Positions 8,061-14,543 of a stretch of 40,261 bases of DNA are shown here, piece by piece (within the stretch, counting starts at the first letter, position 1; each line of letters starts with the position of its first letter). The stretch is from Desulfovibrio sp. Lineage in GTDB: Bacteria; Bacillota; Dethiobacteria; DTU022. The notes under the pieces are model-generated. The model did not search any database. It was not told the origin of the DNA and saw only the letters and a program-made list of their open reading frames with translations. Where the stretch lies: positions 1 through 40,261 of the forward strand of contig JAGUZX010000048.1 in NCBI GenBank assembly GCA_020060545.1, in the 5' to 3' direction. The position numbers were made by a program, and so were the translations under genes.

Positions 8061-8426
8061 ATGCACAGTTTGGGACGCAGTTTTAAAGATGCTTTTACCG
8101 GGCTGTATTACTGCTTCTCCACCCAGCGCAACATGGGTATTCACGCCGCGCTGGGCGGCCTGGTCATGGTGCTCGCTTACCTGCTGCGGGTGACAATGCT
8201 GGAGCTGGTCCTGCTTTTGTCGGTGATCTCCGCCGTCCTGGTGGCGGAAACTTTTAATACCGCTTTGGAGAAAGCCGTGGATCTGGCCACCAGGGATCAA
8301 AACAACCTGGCTCACATCGCCAAGGATGTCGCCGCCGGAGCCGTTTTACTGACGTCGCTGCTGGCCTTGCTGGTGGGGCTGATCATATTCGGGCCGCGGT
8401 TATGGCAGTTATTCTTTCAATTGTAA
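8061..8426 (+). CDS. dgkA: Undecaprenol/diacylglycerol kinase (DgkA family)
   Basis: A 121-residue integral membrane kinase with three predicted helices. The family motif ETFNTALEKAVDL (residues about 63-75), in which the glutamates and asparagine bind ATP-magnesium, is present, followed by the AKDVAAGAVLL segment. Gram-positive members phosphorylate undecaprenol, feeding the lipid carrier pool for cell-wall synthesis. The gene sits between ybeY and cdd as in Bacillus. A short amphipathic N-terminus (HSLGRSFKDAFTGL) matches relatives. The Shine-Dalgarno sequence is weak, suggesting translation by read-through from ybeY. Confidence 0.93.
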   Translation: MHSLGRSFKDAFTGLYYCFSTQRNMGIHAALGGLVMVLAYLLRVTMLELVLLLSVISAVLVAETFNTALEKAVDLATRDQNNLAHIAKDVAAGAVLLTSLLALLVGLIIFGPRLWQLFFQL

Positions 8427-8534
8427 ATATTAAGTATATTTAATCATAGATTACGTTATAATAATAGGAATTAGCGGTCCGAAAATTTAATAGATTAATA
8501 GGCGAGAAATTCCGATGGAGGTTTTATAATATAG

Positions 8535-9599
8535 ATGATCAAGAGGGTAACGGGTCAACGTCAACCGCTTTTCAATCAAAAATTGCAGCTGCTACTTCTG
8601 GTGTTGCTGGTTTCAAATACTATCCTCGTCGGCTGGATGTACCATGCTTTTCGGCTCTCGTTTCCGGGCACCGCGGCCAGGCTCGGCTACAAGCAGGAAG
8701 TGGCCCGTGACCTTGCCGACTACAATTACCGCCTGGCTTCCGAACTGGGCGTTCTGGAACGCTCCGCGGTAAAGGAGGCGCTGGCGGGTTTCAACTACGA
8801 GGTGGAGGTCGCCTCCAGCAGCGACGAGCTGACCCAGATTATTTTAACCCAGGGCCGGCGGGTGCAGGAGATAATCCTACGGGAAGCGGACGCCAAGCTG
8901 CTGGACCAGGTGCTGGCGGTGATCAACCAGGACGAAAACGTGCGCAAAGTCGACGAAATAACGCACCTTTCCGTCCGGATATCCGAAAAAGAAGTAAGCA
9001 CCGTGCCGGGCGGTTTCCTGGGGCCGACGACGATTTACCGGATCCGGCAGCTAATCCCCCAGGGGCGCCTAACCTCGGACCAGGTGCTCGAAATTGATAT
9101 CGTCGACGGGGTGGGGCGGCGCTCCGTTCCCTACAACCCGGTAGAGCAGCTGCAAGTGATTTCCGTGGAGCTTGACTCCATCCGCCTGAGGTTGCATGAA
9201 TTAAGGGTGGCCTCGGGCCTGGCGGAAATGACCGGCCCGGGTATTACAGTCAATCTTTACGATGAAGTGGGCGGGACCACGACCACGTCGATCATCCACG
9301 ATGCCGATATCCGGGACGTGGTCAATGAGCTGTTCGGCTCCGGCGCCCTGGGGATCAGCGTCGGCGGCCAGCGTTTGACGGTTACCTCGCACATCCGCTG
9401 CAGCGGCTCTTTGATTAAAGTTAATGATAAATTAATTACGGTTAACCCCGTAACCATCCAGGCTGTCGGCAACCCCGATTTGCTGATCAGTGGCCTCGAT
9501 ATCATCCGGACCAGCATGGAGCTCAAGCGGGGCATCCGCTTCGTGATTGCCCCGTCCGACTCGATTAAGCTTCCCGCCTTTACCCGGACCACCCAGTAA
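8535..9599 (+). CDS. DUF881 family membrane-anchored protein with a long N-terminal extension
   Basis: A 354-residue protein with one N-terminal membrane helix (about residues 17-38) and a large outer domain. The C-terminal 170 residues match DUF881 proteins (YlxW/YlxX-like): GPGITVNLYDE, DIRDVVNELFGSGALGISV, GQRLTVTSHIRCSGSLIKVN and a final IQAVGNPDLL segment. Before it lies an extra region of about 150 residues rich in charged helices (ELGVLERSAVKEALAGF) with no known domain. DUF881 genes usually sit in cell-division clusters; here the gene is inserted between dgkA and cdd. GGAGG lies 13 bases from the ATG, which is long. The upstream 108 bases are AT-rich with a TATAAT at 8457-8462 but no clear -35. 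Function unknown. Confidence 0.82.
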   Translation: MIKRVTGQRQPLFNQKLQLLLLVLLVSNTILVGWMYHAFRLSFPGTAARLGYKQEVARDLADYNYRLASELGVLERSAVKEALAGFNYEVEVASSSDELTQIILTQGRRVQEIILREADAKLLDQVLAVINQDENVRKVDEITHLSVRISEKEVSTVPGGFLGPTTIYRIRQLIPQGRLTSDQVLEIDIVDGVGRRSVPYNPVEQLQVISVELDSIRLRLHELRVASGLAEMTGPGITVNLYDEVGGTTTTSIIHDADIRDVVNELFGSGALGISVGGQRLTVTSHIRCSGSLIKVNDKLITVNPVTIQAVGNPDLLISGLDIIRTSMELKRGIRFVIAPSDSIKLPAFTRTTQ

Positions 9600-9603
9600 T
9601 GGA

Positions 9604-9696
9604 GGCAGGAAGTTGGCTGCTGGAAATTGGGTTCGATGCCGTGCCCTCCTGGATGTTGGCAGGTGGCTGTTGGAAATTGGATTTGATGTCGCGCCC
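9604..9696 (+). repeat. Imperfect tandem duplication of about 54 bp
   Basis: GGCTGCTGGAAATTGG at 9615-9630 recurs as GGCTGTTGGAAATTGG at 9665-9680, and the match continues through TTCGATGCCGTGCCC versus TTTGATGTCGCGCCC. The second copy lacks about three bases near its start. The duplication fills most of the spacer between the DUF881 gene and the deaminase fusion. It carries no gene. Confidence 0.75.
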
Positions 9697-9776
9697 GGAA
9701 TTGCAGGGGCGCAGCGTGCCGCGCCCGCGGGTAACGATATTCAAGCGGTGTTGCGGCGGCGGAAGGGATTGATTTT

Positions 9777-10619
9777 TTGCGGGATGAGACATTGCTGGCC
9801 ACGGCGAGGGCGGCCCGGAGCCGCGCCTACGCCCCGTATTCGCGTTTCGCGGTAGGCGCCGCCCTGCTCACGGCAGACGGCGACCTTTTTACCGGCTCCA
9901 ATATGGAAAACGCTTCTTTTGGCCTGACCGTCTGCGCCGAGCGGGTGGCTCTCTGGTCCGCGGTGCATGCCGGCTGCCGCAGCTTCAGCCTGCTGGCCGT
10001 AGCGGCTGATTGCTCGCCGCCTCCCACCCCTTGTGGCGCCTGCCTCCAGGCGCTGTGGGAGCTGGCGGGGGATATCGGCGTGATCATGGGAAACCTGGCG
10101 GGGGAGGTTGTGCGCCGCTCCCTGTCCGGGCTGCTCCCGGAGCCTTTCGGCGGAGTGGCGCCGGAACCGGCTTTTGATGCTGCGACCGACGCGGCAGCTG
10201 AAATATGGCGGCTGCCCGCCTCTTTGCGCCCGATCGGTTATGTCAGGAATGAATTCAACGATCGTGCCGCGATCCAGGCGCGCTACAAAAGGGCGCTTTC
10301 GCAAGTTGTAATCGACGCGGACCTGGAAGAGGGGCTGCACCGGCTGGAAGAGGAGAAGAGGATTATCATCATCGGCTACCTGGACCGGGCGAAGGGTTAC
10401 GCTTTGAAGGAGCGCCGCAGCGGCAGGGGCGGGGAGGTTTACGGCGTGTTTGCCTGCCGGGATCCCCGGCGGCCCAACCATATTGCTCAATCCGAGGTGG
10501 AACTGGTGGAACGGCAAGGCCCGGTTCTGACCGTGCGGGGCCTGGACCTGCTCAACGGGACCCCTGTGCTGGACATAAAAACGGTTCTTCCGCCGGAAGA
10601 ACCAAAAACGGCCCCTTGA
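9777..10619 (+). CDS. Cytidine deaminase fused to a TrmO-like tRNA methyltransferase domain
   Basis: A 280-residue protein with two joined domains. Residues 1-130 are a complete cytidine deaminase: APYSRFAVGAAL, then the zinc and catalytic CAER (Cys53, Glu55) and PCGAC (Cys86, Cys89). This domain would convert cytidine and deoxycytidine to uridine in pyrimidine salvage. Residues about 151-273 match the TrmO/YaeB (UPF0066) fold: PIGYVRNEF at the start, then RRPNHIAQS and the signature TVRGLDLLNGTPVLDIK. TrmO uses S-adenosylmethionine to N6-methylate t6A37 in tRNA-Thr. The two parts lie in one continuous frame with a short Ala/Asp linker. Start is TTG with GGAAGGG upstream. The gene occupies the usual cdd place before era. 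That the fusion is real is seen; shared function is only inference. Confidence 0.88.
   Translation: MRDETLLATARAARSRAYAPYSRFAVGAALLTADGDLFTGSNMENASFGLTVCAERVALWSAVHAGCRSFSLLAVAADCSPPPTPCGACLQALWELAGDIGVIMGNLAGEVVRRSLSGLLPEPFGGVAPEPAFDAATDAAAEIWRLPASLRPIGYVRNEFNDRAAIQARYKRALSQVVIDADLEEGLHRLEEEKRIIIIGYLDRAKGYALKERRSGRGGEVYGVFACRDPRRPNHIAQSEVELVERQGPVLTVRGLDLLNGTPVLDIKTVLPPEEPKTAP
10576..10603 (-). terminator. Terminator of the small minus-strand gene, buried in the end of the deaminase-TrmO gene
   Basis: GGTTCTTCC-GCC-GGAAGAACC at 10583-10603 is a perfect 9-bp stem with a 3-base loop. Read on the minus strand it is followed at once by GTTTTTAT, the layout of an intrinsic terminator, 28 bases past the stop of the gene at 10631-10834. 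On the plus strand it is followed by adenines, so it should not stop the deaminase transcript. Confidence 0.75.
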
Positions 10620-10630
10620 GGATTTAACCG

Positions 10631-10834
10631 TTAAAAAAGGTAAATATAGAGCATCGAAACCGCGAAAGCCAATGCAATTACGGCCGCGGCCACATAAATA
10701 CCGGAAAAGGGCACCAGGAACATTGCTCCGAAAAGGACCACAAAAAAGATGATGTTGATTAACAAGGCCCTCTTACCCATTTTCTTCAGCTTTTGCTTCT
10801 CCGGCTGCGGTTCAACGCCAGGCTGGTGTTCCAT
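10631..10834 (-). CDS. Small two-helix membrane protein
   Basis: A 67-residue protein of unknown function: a polar, Glu/Pro/Lys-rich N-terminus of about 22 residues, then two hydrophobic segments (about 25-43 and 46-66) separated by a short turn with SG. The ATG has GGGGTG six bases upstream on its own strand. The gene ends in a clear terminator within the neighbouring gene. It is transcribed against the operon direction, between the deaminase fusion and era. The upstream side contains a TATAAT on the minus strand near 10870. Coding status rests on RBS, hydrophobic pattern and terminator. Confidence 0.7.
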   Translation of the reverse strand: MEHQPGVEPQPEKQKLKKMGKRALLINIIFFVVLFGAMFLVPFSGIYVAAAVIALAFAVSMLYIYLF

Positions 10835-10945
10835 TCTTTCACCCCGGTTTAAAATTCTTCATATGCATTATACAATAAGAAAAGGCTGCCGGGAAGACTA
10901 CATTTACCTAAAAGTTTCGGCTCCCCCAAAGGAGAAACGCTGCTG

Positions 10946-11836
10946 ATGCACCGTTCCGGTTTCGTCGCGCTGATCGGCCGGCCCAATGTCGGCAAGTCGA
11001 CCCTGCTCAATGCCCTGCTGGGTGAAAAGGTGGCCATTGTGTCCGATAAACCGCAGACGACGCGCAACCGGATTCGCGCCGTCTTGACCCTGGAACAGGC
11101 CCAGGTCATCTTTATCGATACGCCCGGCCTGCACAAGCCGAAACACAAACTGGGCGAGGCCATGGTCCGGGCGGCGCGGGCGACGCTGCAGGAAGTGGAC
11201 CTGGTCTGTTTTCTCGTGGAGGCGAACCGGGAGCCCGGGCCCGGGGATCGCTATATCGCGGAACTGCTCAAGGGGAGCACCGTGCCGGTTTTTTTAATCA
11301 TGAACAAGATCGACCTGGCCAAGCCGGCGCTGCCGGCCAGGCGGGCGGATCTCTACCGGGCGCTGCATTCTTTCAGCGGTGTCTTCGCACTGTCGGCTTT
11401 GAAGAAGCAGCACCTGGCGGAGCTGGTGGAGGCTGTGGTCGGGCTGCTTCCCGAAGGCCCCCAGTACTACCCACCCGACATGGTAACCGACCAGCCGGAA
11501 CGCTTTATCGCCGCGGAAATAATCCGGGAAAAGATTATCCACCTGACCAGGGAAGAAATACCTTTTTCGGTGGCCGTGGTTGTGGAGGAGATGGCCCTGC
11601 GCAAGGGAAACGGCTTGATCGACATTTACGCGGCGATCTTCGTGGAGCGGCAATCGCAGGTCGGGATCGTGGTCGGCAAGGACGGCTTGCTGCTTAAAAA
11701 AGCTGGCACGGAAGCGCGGCGGGAGTTGGAAGCGCTGCTGGGGCTGCGGGTTTTTCTTGACCTCCGGGTGAAGGTAAAGCCCAACTGGCGCAACCGGGAC
11801 GCGAACCTGCATGATTTCGGCTACGACCGGCTGTAA
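10946..11836 (+). CDS. era: GTPase Era
   Basis: A 296-residue essential GTPase that binds the 3' end of 16S rRNA and helps assemble the 30S subunit. G motifs are visible: G1 GRPNVGKST (residues 11-19), the switch PQTTRNRI, G3 DTPGLHKP, and G4 NKID. The C-terminal KH domain follows (VERQSQVGIVVGKDG, then ARRELEALL). Length is normal. AAAGGAG stands about 12 bases before the ATG, a slightly long spacing. recO follows 14 bases after the stop, as in Bacillus relatives. It is divergent from the small membrane gene. Confidence 0.97.
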   Translation: MHRSGFVALIGRPNVGKSTLLNALLGEKVAIVSDKPQTTRNRIRAVLTLEQAQVIFIDTPGLHKPKHKLGEAMVRAARATLQEVDLVCFLVEANREPGPGDRYIAELLKGSTVPVFLIMNKIDLAKPALPARRADLYRALHSFSGVFALSALKKQHLAELVEAVVGLLPEGPQYYPPDMVTDQPERFIAAEIIREKIIHLTREEIPFSVAVVVEEMALRKGNGLIDIYAAIFVERQSQVGIVVGKDGLLLKKAGTEARRELEALLGLRVFLDLRVKVKPNWRNRDANLHDFGYDRL

Positions 11837-11850
11837 AAAGAGGTGGGTGC

Positions 11851-12570
11851 TTGGCCGAGCGCAGTTATAAAACCGATGCCCTGGTCCTGAACAGCCGTCC
11901 CCTGGGTGAGGCCGATCGCCTGATTACCTTGCTGACCTGGGAAAAGGGGAAGATTGCGGCGGTGGCCAGGGGCGCCCGCAAGACCAAAAGCAGGCTCGCC
12001 GCCGGGGTGGACCTTTTCACCTACGGGCATTACCTGCTTCACCAGGGCCGGAGCTTCGCCATCATCACCGGGCAGGAGGTCAAGGAGCACTTTATCCGCT
12101 TCCGGGAGGACCCGGATCTTTACCCGTATGGCCTCTTCCTGGCCGGCCTGACCGACCGCTTGATCGCCGGGACGGAGCCCTGTCCCGCCTCCTGCCGGCT
12201 GCTCCTGGACAGCTGGCGGCTCCTGGACGGGGAACTGGACCGGGATCTGCTCTGCCGGGCTTTCGAACTGAAGCTGACGGATCTGGCCGGCCACCGCCCC
12301 CATTTCGAGGGGTGCCTGGGATGCGGCGCCGGGGGCGCTCATATTTTCAGCCCCCGCCAGGGCGGCGTTTTCTGCCGGCAGTGCGCCGGCGGAGACGGGA
12401 TGGAGCTTGATCCGGGCAGCATTGCCCTCGCCGTGCGGCTGATCGGCGCTCCGCTGGCGCAGGCCAGGATGCTCCGCCCCGGGCCGCGGCAGAAGCGGGA
12501 GCTGGCCCAGGTTACTGCAACCTTCCTCCGCTACCACTTCGACCTTGACGATCTGATCAAGTTGCGCTGA
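11851..12570 (+). CDS. recO: DNA repair protein RecO
   Basis: A 239-residue protein that loads RecA by displacing single-strand binding protein together with RecR. The N-terminal OB-fold is recognisable from YKTDALVLNSRPLGEADRLI and GKIAAVARGARKTKSRLAAG. The helical C-terminal part has the zinc site CLGCG plus CRQC of RecO. Start is TTG with AGGTGGG 4-10 bases upstream. The gene directly follows era, the standard order. No terminator is evident after it; 189 bases of spacer lead to the DUF4342 gene. Confidence 0.95.
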   Translation: MAERSYKTDALVLNSRPLGEADRLITLLTWEKGKIAAVARGARKTKSRLAAGVDLFTYGHYLLHQGRSFAIITGQEVKEHFIRFREDPDLYPYGLFLAGLTDRLIAGTEPCPASCRLLLDSWRLLDGELDRDLLCRAFELKLTDLAGHRPHFEGCLGCGAGGAHIFSPRQGGVFCRQCAGGDGMELDPGSIALAVRLIGAPLAQARMLRPGPRQKRELAQVTATFLRYHFDLDDLIKLR

Positions 12571-12626
12571 CAGGCCTGCTCCTTGGGTGATATTAGTAAT
12601 AAAGCGCAGGTCATTATGCAGCTACT

Positions 12627-12656
12627 TTGAAACACTCAATCATAAACTCATACTTT
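12627..12656 (+). promoter_or_regulatory. Candidate promoter for the DUF4342 gene
   Basis: TTGAAA at 12627-12632 and TACTTT at 12651-12656 are 18 bases apart in an AT-rich stretch of an otherwise GC-rich region. A small hairpin TCCCGG-TTAGG-CCGGGA lies downstream near 12698-12714. The boxes match 5 of 6 and 4 of 6 consensus positions. Confidence 0.35.
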
Positions 12657-12759
12657 TTTATCTCGTAATATGAAGGCTACGGCATACCGGTGGCTTCCCG
12701 GTTAGGCCGGGATAAAAAACGGTGAAATCGTTAAAATAAGGGAAAGGAGGCTGATCCGG

Positions 12760-13170
12760 TTGGAAATCACGGTTGAGGCGATTGACAAGCTGCGGGAACG
12801 GGCCAATCTCAGTTACCGCCAGGCCAAGGAGATACTGGAGGAGACGGGCGGGGACCTGGTGGAAGCGTTGATTTACGTGGAAGAAAACAGCGGCAGGATC
12901 ATGCGCCACGCTTCAGAGCGGGGCAAGGAGTTTTACCGGCGGGCCCGGAAAGTGGCAAGCGACCTCCATCAGACCAAGGTCAAAATCAAGGTCAGAGACA
13001 GCACCCTGGTCGAGCTGCCGGTCACCGCCGGCGCCTTGGGGGCCGCCCTCTTTCCCAAGATCGCCGCCCTGGGGATAATCGGCCTGCTCGTGTCAAGGGG
13101 TTCGCTGGAGGTCGGCGGGCTCCCGGCCGGTGAGATGGCGGAGGCCGAAACGGAACCGGTTGAACATTAA
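12760..13170 (+). CDS. DUF4342 protein with N-terminal UBA-like domain
   Basis: A 136-residue protein. Residues 1-45 form a UBA/EF-Ts-like three-helix module (AIDKLRERANLSYRQAKEIL, then GGDLVEALIYVEE), the type that binds other proteins. A basic helix (residues about 52-70) leads into the DUF4342 region (KVKIKVRDSTLVELPVTAG), which ends with a hydrophobic, membrane-like segment at about 85-110. Start is TTG preceded by AAAGGAGG at 9 bases, a strong site. The gene stands alone between recO and the glycyl T-box. The family has no established function. Confidence 0.8.
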   Translation: MEITVEAIDKLRERANLSYRQAKEILEETGGDLVEALIYVEENSGRIMRHASERGKEFYRRARKVASDLHQTKVKIKVRDSTLVELPVTAGALGAALFPKIAALGIIGLLVSRGSLEVGGLPAGEMAEAETEPVEH

Positions 13171-13230
13171 TTCCGCCGCGCCGCGGCCCCGTTATTACTG
13201 GTCAGGCGATCAACGGTGTGGGGTTCAATC

Positions 13231-13260
13231 TTGACAAAGGGCCGGGCGGTCTGATAGGAT
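13231..13260 (+). promoter_or_regulatory. Promoter of the glyQS T-box transcript
   Basis: A perfect TTGACA at 13231-13236 is followed after 18 bases by TAGGAT at 13255-13260, placing transcription start shortly before the first T-box stem. Position and sequence agree with a vegetative sigma-A promoter. Confidence 0.7.
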
Positions 13261-13261
13261 C

Positions 13262-13486
13262 TTGATCAGCGATATAGCAGCGGCAATGATGGAAAGAAGT
13301 AGCCGTGCGATCCTGATCCAGCGAGCCGGGGGAGGTGCAAGCCCGGCCAGGGTAACGGTGAAAGGCGTTCCGGAGCTTTCCTTTAAATCAAGTGGACCCT
13401 TAAAAAGGGTCAAGTAGGGTGGAACCGCGGGAGCCGCCTCCCGTCCCTATGCTGTTTTTACAGCCGGGGGCGGGAGGTTTTATTTT
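13262..13486 (+). promoter_or_regulatory. Glycyl T-box riboswitch leader
   Basis: The leader has the unmistakable T-box AGGGTGGAACCGCG at 13416-13429, which pairs with the acceptor end of uncharged tRNA, followed by a terminator. Upstream is a GAAAGAAGTAG element (13291-13301) as in stem I of T-boxes, flanked by the pairing arms GATCAG and CTGATC. Given the downstream glyQS genes, the sensed tRNA must be tRNA-Gly; GGC at 13282-13284 is a possible specifier but I cannot fold it with certainty. Uncharged tRNA-Gly would stabilise the antiterminator and allow synthesis of glycyl-tRNA synthetase. Confidence 0.93.
13436..13486 (+). terminator. Regulated terminator of the glyQS T-box
   Basis: CCTCCCG...CCC pairs with GGGGGCGGGAGG, followed by TTTTATTTT. 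The left arm lies just after the T-box sequence, so pairing of the T-box antiterminator would compete with it. Confidence 0.88.
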
Positions 13487-13502
13487 ACGGGTCCGTTCTT
13501 CG

Positions 13503-13562
13503 GTAGGGGCGACGCATACGCCGCCCGCGGGCGCGGCATGCCGCGCCCCTACAAGATTACAC
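13503..13562. repeat. GC-rich palindromic element between T-box and glyQ
   Basis: Outer arms GTAGGGGCGACGCAT and ATGCCGCGCCCCTAC (13 of 15 positions pair) enclose an inner palindrome CGCCCGCGGGCG. Related pieces occur at 576-614, 9700-9730, 13590-13615 (GGCGAAAGCCACGCTTTCGCC) and 28803-28828. It lies between the regulated terminator and the glyQ start, so it is part of the glyQS messenger. Confidence 0.75.
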
Positions 13563-13652
13563 GACTACACAACGTGTGTGTCCCCAGGCGAAAGCCACGC
13601 TTTCGCCCCTTGCACAATTGACATTCGGTTATCCGAAGGGATGAGCGCGATC

Positions 13653-14543
13653 ATGGATTTACAGTCGATTATCCTTAACCTGCAGGCCTACTGGGCCGCC
13701 CGGGGTTGCCTGATCTGGCAGCCCTACGACGTGGAAAAGGGCGCCGGGACCATGAATCCGGCCACCTTTTTAAGGTCCCTGGGGCCCGAACCGTGGTCGG
13801 CCGCTTACGTGGAACCGTCCCGCCGCCCCGTGGACGGGAGATACGGGGAGAACCCCAACCGGCTTTACCAGCACCTGCAGTACCAGGTGATCATCAAGCC
13901 GGCCCCGCCCGATATCCAGGCCCTCTACCTCGACAGCCTCTCCGGCCTGGGGATTAACCCGCGGGAGCACGACATCCGCTTCGTGGAAGACAACTGGGAA
14001 TCGCCCACCCTGGGGGCGTGGGGCCTGGGCTGGGAGGTCTGGCTGGACGGGATGGAGATCACGCAGTTTACCTACTTCCAGCAGGTCGGCGGCTTCGACG
14101 TGGAGCTTGTCCCGGTGGAGATCACTTACGGGCTGGAGCGGATTGCCATGTATATCCAGGATTGCGACAATGTCTTCGACCTGGTCTGGACCGGAAAAGT
14201 CACCTACGGCGAAGTATTCCGCCGGGCCGAGTGGGAGCATTCGACCTACAGTTTTGAAGAAGCGGACCGGGAGCTCCTTTTCCGGCTTTTCTCCCTTTAC
14301 GAGGCGGAGGCGGAGCGGCTGCTCCGGGCGGGGCTGGTCCTACCCGCTTACGATTACGTGCTCAAGTGCTCCCACGCGTTCAACCTGCTGGAAGCCCGCG
14401 GGGCGATCAGCGTGACCGAGCGGACCGGCTACATCGCCCGGGTGCGCAACCTGGCGCGGGACTCGGCCAGGGAGTACTTAAGCCGGCGCGAAGCGTCCGG
14501 CCACCCGCTCCTGGAAGGAGGTGCCGCCCGTGGCGGCGCATGA
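13653..14543 (+). CDS. glyQ: Glycyl-tRNA synthetase alpha subunit
   Basis: A 296-residue class II synthetase subunit that, with GlyS, forms the alpha2-beta2 enzyme charging tRNA-Gly. Family landmarks are clear: [59 protein letters not shown] and the glycine-pocket region [19 protein letters not shown]. The frame is open far upstream into the T-box, but homologues start at [14 protein letters not shown] 13653 fits that, with GAAGGG 12 bases before; ATG 13641 is also possible though it abuts the RBS. The gene overlaps glyS. Expression should depend on the T-box. Confidence 0.97.
   Translation: MDLQSIILNLQAYWAARGCLIWQPYDVEKGAGTMNPATFLRSLGPEPWSAAYVEPSRRPVDGRYGENPNRLYQHLQYQVIIKPAPPDIQALYLDSLSGLGINPREHDIRFVEDNWESPTLGAWGLGWEVWLDGMEITQFTYFQQVGGFDVELVPVEITYGLERIAMYIQDCDNVFDLVWTGKVTYGEVFRRAEWEHSTYSFEEADRELLFRLFSLYEAEAERLLRAGLVLPAYDYVLKCSHAFNLLEARGAISVTERTGYIARVRNLARDSAREYLSRREASGHPLLEGGAARGGA

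Noticed and set aside
9547-9855. A 102-residue frame overlapping the DUF881 end and the deaminase start
   Set aside because: It is mostly translation of the tandem duplication, overlaps two well-supported genes and has no RBS.
13419-13652. An upstream extension of glyQ beginning within the T-box
   Set aside because: The extension overlaps the T-box antiterminator and terminator and encodes sequence unlike any GlyQ; homologues start at MDLQSIIL.
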